A stretch of 64,000 nt of DNA. It comes from Pectobacterium aroidearum. GTDB lineage: Bacteria; Pseudomonadota; Gammaproteobacteria; Enterobacterales; Enterobacteriaceae. Within the stretch, counting starts at the first letter, position 1; each line of letters begins with the position of its first letter. Positions 22,113 through 29,988 of this stretch are shown here, piece by piece. The notes under the pieces are model-generated. The model saw only the letters and a list, made by a program, of their open reading frames with translations, searched no databases and was not told the DNA's origin. Where the stretch lies: contig NZ_CP065044.1 in NCBI RefSeq assembly GCF_015689195.1, positions 372,001 through 436,000 on the forward strand, read 5' to 3'. Made by a program: the position numbers and the translations under genes.

Positions 22113-22964
22113 ATGAAATACAGAGTCATAGGTATTGGCGATAATGTTGTTGATAAATATTTACACACTGGATTGATGTATCCAGGTGGAAATGCGCTAA
22201 ATTTTTCCGTTTATGCGAAACAATTGGGATTAGACAGCGCATTTATGGGGGTATTTGGTGACGATGAACCCGCCAGACATGTGCAGGATACACTACGCCA
22301 TCTTGGTATTGATACACAGCAATGCCGCCGTTATCCAGGGGAGAATGGTTATGCCTGCATTGACCTGATCGACGGTGAAAGAACCTTTATCCATAGTAAT
22401 AAGGGGGGTGTGCTGCGTGAACATCCACTCATTTTTGAATCTGCTGATGTAGACTATATCTCTGGGTTTGATTTGGTTCATGTGAGTTTGAATAGCTATT
22501 TGGAAAACCAATTAGAGATCATTAAACAACAAGGTGTCCTGTTATCATTCGATTTCTCTATGCGTGGCACGGATGATTATTTCAGGCAAGTGTGCCCTTT
22601 TATCGATTATGGCTTTGTTTCCTGTAGTCATCTGTCAGAAGAGGAAACAAAAAATAAATTAAATATGCTCTTTGATTATGGTTGTCATACTGTGGTTGCA
22701 ACACGCGGTCATGAAGGTGTCTATCATTATGATGGCGATGAAATTATTTTTTATCGGCCGGATTATATAAAACCTGTTGATACGCTGGGCGCAGGGGATT
22801 CTTTTCTTACTGGTTTTTTAGTCTCTTTCTTATTTTCTGATGAAAAGTCGAATGGCACTAAAAGAGAAAAGATATTAACCGCAATAGAAAAAGGGAACCA
22901 GTTAGCAGGAAAAACATTACGATACTTCGGAGCATTCGGTTATGGGACATCATTCATAGAATAA
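22113..22964 (+). CDS. fraD: PfkB-family sugar kinase, probable fructosyl-amino-acid 6-kinase
   Basis: 283 residues. The N-terminal PfkB segment YPGGNALNFSVYAKQLG and C-terminal DTLGAGDSFLTGFL, whose Asp is the catalytic base, are intact. Similar in layout to FrlD (fructoselysine 6-kinase). It would phosphorylate the imported fructosyl-amino acid at C6, giving the FraB substrate. The gene is visibly AT-rich compared with the glg-mal backbone, suggesting acquisition. A 183-base gap separates it from fraB, wider than in a tight operon. Confidence 0.78.
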   Translation: MKYRVIGIGDNVVDKYLHTGLMYPGGNALNFSVYAKQLGLDSAFMGVFGDDEPARHVQDTLRHLGIDTQQCRRYPGENGYACIDLIDGERTFIHSNKGGVLREHPLIFESADVDYISGFDLVHVSLNSYLENQLEIIKQQGVLLSFDFSMRGTDDYFRQVCPFIDYGFVSCSHLSEEETKNKLNMLFDYGCHTVVATRGHEGVYHYDGDEIIFYRPDYIKPVDTLGAGDSFLTGFLVSFLFSDEKSNGTKREKILTAIEKGNQLAGKTLRYFGAFGYGTSFIE

Positions 22965-23016
22965 GTAAGTCTTATTTAAAGGCCAGGGAAGTATCCGAAA
23001 TTCATTTTGACACTAC

Positions 23017-23031
23017 ACCCTAAATAATTCG
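23017..23031. repeat. Isolated end of the 127-bp MITE-like repeat
   Basis: ACCCTAAATAATTCG is the exact reverse complement of the right end of the repeat at 45727-45853. The rest of the element is absent here. It may be a deletion scar or a chance match. Confidence 0.3.
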
Positions 23032-23097
23032 CTTTGCCGCTAACTCTCAGGCAATTTGAAATATGGTGGGATATTACAATAAAAGTTGGGGTGATAT

Positions 23098-24414
23098 ATG
23101 TTTTGGACAGAATTGTGTTTCATTATATTAGCTCTGATGTACGGTGCCAGGATCGGTGGCGTTTTTTTGGGAATGATCGGTGGTTTAGGCGTTGGCGTAC
23201 TGGTCTTCCTGTTCCACTTATCGCCGTCTTCACCTCCCGTCGATGTGATGTTGATTATTCTTTCTGTCGTGCTGGCGGCCTCGTCACTCCAGGCTGCGGG
23301 AGGATTGGATTTTCTCGTTTCTGTTGCCGAACGCTTACTCAGACGGCATCCGAAATACATTACAATACTTGCGCCATTTGTATCCTACCTTTTTACCTTT
23401 ATGTCGGGCACCGGTCATGTCGTTTACAGCCTGTTACCTGTGATTTCTGAGGTTGCTCGTGATTCAGGTATCCGGCCTGAACGTCCCTTATCCATCTCGG
23501 TGATTGCGTCACAGCAGGCGATAACGGCGTGTCCGATTTCTGCGGCCATGGCAGCAATGATCGGTTTCATGATGCCGTTAGACATCAGTATTTCCTCCAT
23601 TATGCTGGTCTGTGTACCCGCGACACTTATTGGTGTGGCGGCAGGGGCGCTGTCGACGTTCTCCATGGGAAAAGAGCTGGCGGACGATCCGGAATATCAA
23701 CGTCGGGTCAAGGAAGGGCTGATTCAAGGCACAGAACAAAGGAAAGCGCGTGTTCCCGCGACCTGGCGGGTGAAGTTGTCTGTCCTGTTGTTTTTATTGG
23801 GTGCGGTAGTGATTGTGCTGCTCGGCGTTTTTCCGTCCCTGCGGCCCATGGTTGAAACCGCAAAAGGCCCACAATTGTTATCCATGTCATATACGATTCA
23901 GATAACCATGCTGTCATTCGCTTGTCTGATTGTTTTATTTTGCCGTCCGTCAATTGACCAGATTCTGAGTGGAACGGTGTTTAAGGCTGGTGCGTTGGCG
24001 ATTGTGTGTGCCTTCGGTCTGGCGTGGATGAGCGATACGTTTGTTAGTGGACATTTACCCTTCATTAAAGCAGGTGTGCAGTCCATCTTGCAGGAACATA
24101 CTTGGTTGATTGCGGTAATGATGTTTTTTGTTTCCGCAATGGTCAGCAGTCAGGCGGCAACGACCATGATCTTATTACCACTGGGGATTGCGTTGGGTTT
24201 ACCTGCTTATGCGCTCATCGGCGCATGGCCTGCGGTAAATGGTTATTTCTTCATTCCTGTCGCCGGGCAATGTTTGGCCGCATTAGCATTTGATACGACG
24301 GGAACGACCCGTATCGGTAAATATGTGCTGAACCATAGCTTTATGCGTCCAGGATTGGTCAGCGTAGTGGTGTCGGTGGTGGTGGGGTTGATGATCGCAA
24401 GGATGGTGCTGTAA
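23098..24414 (+). CDS. fraA: DcuA/DcuB-family transporter, probable fructose-asparagine permease FraA
   Basis: 438 residues with about 10-12 hydrophobic segments. Clear Dcu-family sequence: LMYGARIGGVFLGMIGGLG, HLSPSSPPVDVMLIIL, RRHPKYITILAPFVSYLFTF, SGTGHVVYSLLPVI and GTTRIGKYVLNHSFMRPGL. Classical members exchange C4-dicarboxylates. In the Salmonella fra operon the F-Asn transporter belongs to this family, and the deglycase-kinase context here favours that role. An alternative is a true aspartate/succinate carrier. A GGGGTG ribosome binding site precedes the ATG. Confidence 0.8.
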   Translation: MFWTELCFIILALMYGARIGGVFLGMIGGLGVGVLVFLFHLSPSSPPVDVMLIILSVVLAASSLQAAGGLDFLVSVAERLLRRHPKYITILAPFVSYLFTFMSGTGHVVYSLLPVISEVARDSGIRPERPLSISVIASQQAITACPISAAMAAMIGFMMPLDISISSIMLVCVPATLIGVAAGALSTFSMGKELADDPEYQRRVKEGLIQGTEQRKARVPATWRVKLSVLLFLLGAVVIVLLGVFPSLRPMVETAKGPQLLSMSYTIQITMLSFACLIVLFCRPSIDQILSGTVFKAGALAIVCAFGLAWMSDTFVSGHLPFIKAGVQSILQEHTWLIAVMMFFVSAMVSSQAATTMILLPLGIALGLPAYALIGAWPAVNGYFFIPVAGQCLAALAFDTTGTTRIGKYVLNHSFMRPGLVSVVVSVVVGLMIARMVL

Positions 24415-24462
24415 TCGCTATCTGAAAAATACTGTTTTCATGCCGTTAAGACAACATCAATT

Positions 24463-24495
24463 AAGGAACGGACACATAGGTTGTGTCCGTTCCTT
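24463..24495. terminator. Long perfect hairpin downstream of fraA
   Basis: A 14-base perfect stem (AAGGAACGGACACA / TGTGTCCGTTCCTT) with a five-base loop, 48 bases after the fraA stop. There is no U tract, so it may act as a 3' stabilising hairpin or a Rho-dependent end rather than a classical terminator. Confidence 0.6.
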
Positions 24496-24632
24496 CGCGA
24501 GACGTTTATCGATACGCAAAGACGATAATTTACATTTTCTCCTCAATTTCTCCACGATTTAGCCGATGTCGGCAGTTAAGGTTATTCGGCACGCTGTATG
24601 CATAATGTCGGTCGTTTCAAGATCGAGATACC

Positions 24633-24738
24633 GGGGGCTACCACGGTGTGAGGCATTCCTACGGGAACCTCATCACCGTGTTTCCCCCTATAAAATGCAA
24701 ACGCATTTTAAATGCCACTTGTGGCAGCCCGTCAGGGC
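24633..24738. other. Array of four consecutive stem-loops upstream of acrD
   Basis: Four adjacent hairpins. (1) 24633-24688: GGGGG / CCCCC, CACGGTG / CACCGTG, TGAGG / CCTCA and TTCC / GGAA stacked with small internal loops around a TACG loop. (2) 24691-24710: TAAAATGC / GCATTTTA. (3) 24713-24726: TGCCAC / GTGGCA. (4) 24727-24738: GCCC / GGGC with a GTCA loop. No convincing gene overlaps. It could be a structured small RNA, a leader of acrD (158 bases further on) or a dispersed palindromic repeat. Confidence 0.55.
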
Positions 24739-24843
24739 GAGCACAGGAACTGGGCGAGTAAATCCATGCTGAAGTGATCGGCATTACCTTGTATGCAGGG
24801 TTTTCTCTGGGTTGAATGAACCCGATTCTGTTCGATTATAAGT

Positions 24844-24864
24844 AGGCTGCTCATACAGCAGCCT
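24844..24864 (+). promoter_or_regulatory. Hairpin in the acrD leader
   Basis: AGGCTGCT / AGCAGCCT, a perfect eight-base stem with a five-base loop, ends 31 bases before the acrD ATG. It lacks a T run and may influence translation or mRNA stability of acrD. Confidence 0.4.
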
Positions 24865-24895
24865 CGTCAAAATATGGCTGAGGAGTGTTGGAGAG

Positions 24896-27800
24896 ATGGC
24901 GAATTTTTTTGTCGACCGTCCTATTTTTGCGTGGGTGCTGGCTATCCTTCTCAGCCTATGCGGTATGTTGGCTATTAAGTCATTGCCGCTTGAACAGTAT
25001 CCCGATCTGGCGCCGCCCAGCGTGCGAATCACGGCGAGCTACCCCGGCGCATCGGCGCAGACGCTGGAAAATACCGTCACACAGGTTATTGAGCAGAGCA
25101 TGACCGGGCTGGATAACCTGATGTACATGTCCTCAGACAGCAGCAATACCGGGCAAGCCCGTGTCATGCTGACCTTCGAGGCGGGTACCAATCCCGATGA
25201 AGCTCGCCAGCAGGTGCAAAACCAGCTTCAATCCGCTATCCGCAAGCTGCCGCAGGAAGTCCAGCAGCAGGGCGTCACCGTGAGTAAAACGGGCGATACC
25301 AATATTCTGATGGTCGCGTTTGTCTCTACCGATGGCAGTATGGACAAGCAGGATATCGCCGATTATGTCGCGACGAATATTCAGGAACCGATTAGCCGTA
25401 TCAGCGGGGTGGGCGAGGTTTCTGCATATGGATCGCAGTATGCGATGCGTATCTGGCTGGATCCGGCCAAACTGATGGATTATGCGCTGACCACCAGCGA
25501 TGTGGTACGAGCCATCGAATCGCAGAACAGTCAGGTTTCGGTAGGACAAGTCGGCGGTGTACCGTCGGTGGATAATCAGGCTCTTAACGCGACGATCAAC
25601 GCGCAATCCCTGTTACAGACGCCACAGCAGTTCCGTGATATCACGCTGCGCGTCAATCAGGACGGCTCCGCTGTGACGTTAGCTAACGTTGCAGAAGTCG
25701 AACTGGGTGCCGAACGCTACGATTTTCTCAGCCGTTTCAACGGCCAGTCCGCTTCTGGTCTGGGGGTGACGCTGGCGTCTGGCGCGAATGAGCTGGAAAC
25801 CGATAAGCGCGTCAGGGAACGTATCGATGAGCTATCACGTTATTTTCCGCACGGGCTGGAAGCCAAAATCGCTTTCGAAACCTCCCCCTTTGTTAAAGCT
25901 TCTATCACCGACGTGGTGAAAACCCTGTTTGAAGCGGTGCTGCTGGTCTTTCTGGTGATGTACCTATTCTTGCAGAATTTCCGCGCCACGCTGATTCCTA
26001 CGATTGCGGTGCCGGTAGTGTTACTCGGTACGTTTGCCGTGCTATACGCCTGTGGATTCAGCCTGAACACCCTGACGATGTTCGCGATGGTGCTGGCGAT
26101 TGGCCTGCTGGTGGACGATGCCATCGTGGTGGTGGAAAACGTAGAGCGGGTGATGAGCGAAGAGGGGCTCTCGCCACGGGAAGCGACGCGAAAATCGATG
26201 GGACAGGTGCAGGGGGCGCTGGTGGGGATTGCGCTGGTGCTGTCCGCCGTGTTTGTGCCGATGGCCTTCTTTGGCGGCACCACGGGGGCGATTTACCGTC
26301 AGTTCTCCATCACGATTGTGACATCAATGATTCTGTCGGTGCTGGTGGCGATGATTCTGACGCCCGCGCTGTGCGCGACGTTGCTCAAGCCGCTTGCTAA
26401 GGGGCAGCATCACGGTCGCAAAGGGTTCTTCGGCTGGTTTAACCGGAGCTTTACCCGCACGTCGCTGAAGTATGAGCGCGGCGTCGGCAAGATATTGATA
26501 AGCAGCGGGCGCTGGCTGCTGCTGTATATGGGCATCATCGGTGTTATGGCTTTTCTGTTTTTTCGGCTGCCGACCTCGTTTCTGCCGCAGGAAGATCGGG
26601 GCGTGTTCACGACTCAGGTGCAGCTACCGCCGGGTTCGACGCAGCAGCAGACCTTACAGGTGGTTCACAAGATCGAGCAGTATTATCTCACGCAGGAAAA
26701 AGACACGGTGACGTCCGTGTTTTCCACCATTGGCTCGGGGCCGGGCGGAAACGGGCAAAACGTGGCGCGGCTGTTTATACGTCTTAAAGACTGGAGTGAA
26801 CGCACCACGCCGGAGAGCAGCTCGTTTGCGGTGATCGAACGCGCGACTAAGGCCTTTCGTCATATTCAGGAGGCGCGTGTGTTTGCCAGTAGCCCGCCGT
26901 CAATTAACGGGCTGGGGAGTGCCGCTGGTTTCGCCATGCGGCTACAGGATCGCGGGGGACTGGGACACGATGCGCTGATGGCCGCACGGGATCAGCTGTT
27001 AAATATGGCTGATAGCAATCCCGAACTGACGCGCGTACGTCACAACGGTCTGGATGACAGTTCGCAGTTGCGGATTCATATCGATCAGCGTAAAGCACAG
27101 GCGCTGGGTGTGTCGGTGGATGATATTAACAGCACGCTGAAAACTGGCTGGGGCTCGACCTATGTTAATGACTTTCTCGATCGTGGCCGCGTGAAGAAAG
27201 TCTATGTTCAGGCGGCGGCGAAGTTCCGTATGCTGCCGGACGACATCAGTAAATGGTATGTGCGCAACAACCGTGGCGGCATGGTGCCGTTCAGTGCGTT
27301 TGCGCAAACCGTCTGGGAGACTGGCTCGCCACGTCTTGAGCGTTACAACGGTTATTCCTCGCTGGAAATTGTCGGCGAGGCGATGCCGGGCGTCAGTACC
27401 GGGACTGCCATGACGGTCATGGAGTCGCTGGTGGCGAAACTGCCAGAAGGCTTTGGCTTAGAGTGGACCGGCATGTCGTTGCAGGAGCGATTGAGCGGAG
27501 CGCAGGCTCCGGCGCTGTATGCGATTTCTCTGCTGGTAGTATTTCTGTGTCTGGCCGCGCTGTATGAAAGCTGGACGGTGCCGTTTTCCGTCATGCTGGT
27601 GGTGCCGATGGGCGTGCTGGGGGCGCTGGTGGCAACCTGGGCTCGCGGTCTGGAAAACGATGTCTATTTTCAGGTTGGGCTATTGACCGTGGTTGGGCTA
27701 TCGGCGAAGAACGCCATTCTGATTGTGGAATTCGCCAACGAGATGAACCAGAAAGGGAAGGATTTGGTTGAGGCCACGCTGGAGGCTTCCCGCCAGCGGC

Positions 27801-28012
27801 TGCGGCCGATATTGATGACGTCACTGGCATTTATTTTCGGTGTTCTGCCGATGGCGACCAGCAGCGGCGCAGGTTCGGCCAGTCAGCATGCAGTGGGAAC
27901 GGGCGTGATCGGCGGTATGCTGGCTGCAACTTTCCTCGCTATTTTCTTCGTGCCTCTGTTCTTTGTCGTCGTGCGCCGCCGCTTTCCGTTAAAGGAGAAG
28001 ACGCTGGAGTAG
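24896..28012 (+). CDS. acrD: RND multidrug efflux pump, AcrD type
   Basis: 1038-residue inner-membrane RND transporter with 12 transmembrane helices and two large periplasmic loops. It is closest to AcrD (1037 residues) by eye: [57 protein letters not shown], and a helix-4 segment [23 protein letters not shown] with the proton-relay Asp pair. AcrD exports aminoglycosides and some anionic drugs by proton antiport with AcrA and TolC. No membrane-fusion protein gene is adjacent, as for E. coli acrD. Start preceded by GTTGGAGAG. Confidence 0.93.
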   Translation: MANFFVDRPIFAWVLAILLSLCGMLAIKSLPLEQYPDLAPPSVRITASYPGASAQTLENTVTQVIEQSMTGLDNLMYMSSDSSNTGQARVMLTFEAGTNPDEARQQVQNQLQSAIRKLPQEVQQQGVTVSKTGDTNILMVAFVSTDGSMDKQDIADYVATNIQEPISRISGVGEVSAYGSQYAMRIWLDPAKLMDYALTTSDVVRAIESQNSQVSVGQVGGVPSVDNQALNATINAQSLLQTPQQFRDITLRVNQDGSAVTLANVAEVELGAERYDFLSRFNGQSASGLGVTLASGANELETDKRVRERIDELSRYFPHGLEAKIAFETSPFVKASITDVVKTLFEAVLLVFLVMYLFLQNFRATLIPTIAVPVVLLGTFAVLYACGFSLNTLTMFAMVLAIGLLVDDAIVVVENVERVMSEEGLSPREATRKSMGQVQGALVGIALVLSAVFVPMAFFGGTTGAIYRQFSITIVTSMILSVLVAMILTPALCATLLKPLAKGQHHGRKGFFGWFNRSFTRTSLKYERGVGKILISSGRWLLLYMGIIGVMAFLFFRLPTSFLPQEDRGVFTTQVQLPPGSTQQQTLQVVHKIEQYYLTQEKDTVTSVFSTIGSGPGGNGQNVARLFIRLKDWSERTTPESSSFAVIERATKAFRHIQEARVFASSPPSINGLGSAAGFAMRLQDRGGLGHDALMAARDQLLNMADSNPELTRVRHNGLDDSSQLRIHIDQRKAQALGVSVDDINSTLKTGWGSTYVNDFLDRGRVKKVYVQAAAKFRMLPDDISKWYVRNNRGGMVPFSAFAQTVWETGSPRLERYNGYSSLEIVGEAMPGVSTGTAMTVMESLVAKLPEGFGLEWTGMSLQERLSGAQAPALYAISLLVVFLCLAALYESWTVPFSVMLVVPMGVLGALVATWARGLENDVYFQVGLLTVVGLSAKNAILIVEFANEMNQKGKDLVEATLEASRQRLRPILMTSLAFIFGVLPMATSSGAGSASQHAVGTGVIGGMLAATFLAIFFVPLFFVVVRRRFPLKEKTLE

Positions 28013-28095
28013 GGCATAGCCGACATTGCCTGACGACCTGATGGTATTCGTCAAATGGCGGCTTGCTGAGTGTCCATAAACAACACGATTTAGTC

Positions 28096-28128
28096 CGAAC
28101 TGTTCATTTCTTCACGCTGAACAGTTCG
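28096..28128. repeat. Perfect 11-base inverted repeat between acrD and the LysE-type gene
   Basis: CGAACTGTTCA and TGAACAGTTCG separated by 11 bases. There is no T run on the plus side. It is either a terminator-like hairpin for acrD or a regulator site for the exporter gene starting 31 bases later. Confidence 0.5.
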
Positions 28129-28158
28129 CTCTAATACCTCTGTAAAAGAGGAGAGGTT

Positions 28159-28773
28159 ATGGATATTCATGTATGGTTTTACTTTGCGCTTGCCTGTTGC
28201 GGCCTTGCTCTGACCCCTGGGCCGAATGCGCTACTGGTCATCACGCACAGTATTCGATTTGGGCCTGCTATCACTCTGTATACCATTTTTGGCGGCATAC
28301 TGGCCTTCGTGCTGCTGATGACGGTGTCCCTGTTTGGCATTGACGTGTTGCTTAACATGTACCCTTCTTTCCTGACTTACCTAAAATTTGCCGGCGGCAT
28401 GTATCTTATCTGGCTGGGTTTCAGGCAGTGGCGGTTAAGGACGTTGAATATCGGTAAGTCTGCGCCATTGGCCGCATCGATAAATCGGTTATCTCTTTTT
28501 ACTCAGGGTGCTGCGTCGGCAGGGGCGAATCCGAAAGTCTTCTTATTCTTCGGGGCATTTCTCTCTCAATTTATCGATCCGACAAAGGACACATTACTGC
28601 AATTTGTCGTGATGGTTGCCACCTTTGCCGCTGTGGAGTTTCTGGTTGAACTGGCTATCAACCTGACAGCGGGACGATTCCGGGCTTACCTTGCCGTCCA
28701 TGGCAAAGCCTTTAGTCTGGTCTGCGGCGCCATCTTTATGACGGTTGGCGGGCTGGTGCTGTTTATGCCGTAA
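28159..28773 (+). CDS. LysE/RhtB-family amino-acid exporter
   Basis: 204 residues with about six hydrophobic segments. The family motif LALTPGPNALLVITHSIRFG at the N-terminus and GANPKVFLFFGAFLSQFI in the middle are diagnostic of LysE/RhtB exporters, which expel amino acids or their analogues by proton exchange. Substrate cannot be told from sequence. AGAGGAGAG is a strong ribosome binding site. A terminator follows, and an AraC-type regulator on the same strand may control it. Confidence 0.88.
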   Translation: MDIHVWFYFALACCGLALTPGPNALLVITHSIRFGPAITLYTIFGGILAFVLLMTVSLFGIDVLLNMYPSFLTYLKFAGGMYLIWLGFRQWRLRTLNIGKSAPLAASINRLSLFTQGAASAGANPKVFLFFGAFLSQFIDPTKDTLLQFVVMVATFAAVEFLVELAINLTAGRFRAYLAVHGKAFSLVCGAIFMTVGGLVLFMP

Positions 28774-28839
28774 ACGGTGGGTCTTGCGCGAAAAAGACGT
28801 TTTCCCTCGCTGAGCGTTAAAATAGGGCTATCTCTGTCT

Positions 28840-28866
28840 GGATTGCGTTGTCGCGATCCGTTTTTT
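28840..28866 (+). terminator. Intrinsic terminator after the LysE-type exporter
   Basis: GGATTGCG / CGCGATCC with one wobble pair and a TTGT loop, followed by GTTTTTT. It ends only 15 bases before the ATG of the next gene, so that gene's ribosome binding region lies directly behind the hairpin. Confidence 0.8.
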
Positions 28867-28880
28867 GAGCAGGCGTAAAA

Positions 28881-29864
28881 ATGGCTGATCCCCAGGTAAA
28901 ATTTGTTCTGCTGCTGATGCCGGGGTTTTCCCTGCTGTCGGTCGGCGGGTTTCTTGACAAGCTACGGTTCTCTGGCGATGAGGAGGACTATAGCCGTCAG
29001 ATGAACTGCTCCTGGACGCTGACTGCGCTGAATAACCAGCCAGTGACAGCCAGTTGTGGGGCCGTACTCGTACCAGACGACGCGGTTTCAACGCGGAAAA
29101 TCCATGCCGGAAACTGCGATTATTTCGTCATTTTCGGTGGGAATACACCCGCCAAAGTCATGTCTGATACCGCCTCTTATCTCCCCTTGCTGCGGCACCT
29201 CCGGCGCAGCAAGATCCCGCTTGTGAGTGTTGATAACGCCGCCTTTCTTCTCGCGAAGACGGGGTTCTCCGGCAAACGCATTCTGGTTCACTGGCGTCAT
29301 TTTGGTGAGTTTAAAGCCCTGTTTCCGTCTATTACCCCCGTTACGGACAGGAACGTCATGGAGGAAGGAAACCTCTATTCTTGCCCCGGCGGCAGCGCCA
29401 CCATCGAGCTGGCCGCCTTTCTGCTGGAAAAAAAACTGGGGAGAGAACGGGCTATCAAGGGATTGTCAGATATGTTGGTCGGTGGGTTTGTGCCGCCGTC
29501 CAGCCTGACATGGAACAGCCCTGAGCTTGAGGGCGCGCCGACGTCGGTACGACGGGCGCTGACTATCATGCGGCAGAGTCTGGCAAGCAGGCTAACTTCT
29601 GAGGAGATTGCCCAGCGCAGCGGCCTGTCGCGGAGACAGCTGGATAGATCGCTGCAAAAGTGCATTGGCCGTACCATCCAGCAGACGTACATGGACATGA
29701 AGATCGCTCAGGCCTGTTGGCTGATGCTGCGGACTTCCCGCACCTTGTCCCAAATTGCGGCAGATACCGGTTTTTCCGATCCCAGCCATCTGAGCCGCAT
29801 TTTCCGGCAGCATCTGGGGCTAGCACCCGGAAAGTGGCGTCGGGAGAATGCATTTGAAACGTAA
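28881..29864 (+). CDS. GlxA-type transcriptional regulator (DJ-1/PfpI domain plus AraC HTH)
   Basis: 327 residues. The N-terminal part (about 6-190) is a DJ-1/PfpI-like domain (FVLLLMPGFSLLSVGGFLDKLRF, YFVIFGGNTPAKV, SCPGGSATIELAAFLLEKKLG). The C-terminal AraC double HTH (about 225-320) includes ASRLTSEEIAQRSGLSRRQLDRSL and LSQIAADTGFSDPSHLSRIFRQHLGLAPGKWR. The ligand-domain nucleophile region reads VSVDNAAFLL, so it is a sensor rather than a peptidase. GlxA-type proteins often regulate betaine, carnitine or amino-acid metabolism. The neighbouring exporter is a likely target. Confidence 0.86.
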   Translation: MADPQVKFVLLLMPGFSLLSVGGFLDKLRFSGDEEDYSRQMNCSWTLTALNNQPVTASCGAVLVPDDAVSTRKIHAGNCDYFVIFGGNTPAKVMSDTASYLPLLRHLRRSKIPLVSVDNAAFLLAKTGFSGKRILVHWRHFGEFKALFPSITPVTDRNVMEEGNLYSCPGGSATIELAAFLLEKKLGRERAIKGLSDMLVGGFVPPSSLTWNSPELEGAPTSVRRALTIMRQSLASRLTSEEIAQRSGLSRRQLDRSLQKCIGRTIQQTYMDMKIAQACWLMLRTSRTLSQIAADTGFSDPSHLSRIFRQHLGLAPGKWRRENAFET

Positions 29865-29919
29865 CAGCCAGATTGCATTTGTTATTGAAAATAGATTTAG
29901 ATGCAATAATTTATGGTGA

Positions 29920-29937
29920 AATTCATCAAACTGTAAA
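29920..29937 (+). promoter_or_regulatory. Possible weak PhoB box upstream of phoA
   Basis: AATTCATCAAACTGTAAA shares the second CTGT repeat, the first TCAT core and AA spacing with the PhoB consensus (CTGTCAT, 4-base AT spacer, CTGTCAT). The first repeat is poor. It ends 51 bases before the start codon, a normal place for a Pho-dependent promoter. Confidence 0.3.
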
Positions 29938-29988
29938 AAAAGGTAACTACGTTATATCCTGTTAAACTACGCAACCAAGGACATAACA

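Noticed and set aside
20956-24414. Fructoselysine (frl) locus
   Set aside because: Kinase and deglycase fit either, but the transporter is Dcu-type, not the FrlA amino-acid permease, and there is no frlC epimerase.
24566-24772. 68-codon open frame upstream of acrD
   Set aside because: Coincides with the hairpin array, no ribosome binding site, and Arg/His/Cys-rich composition unlike a protein.
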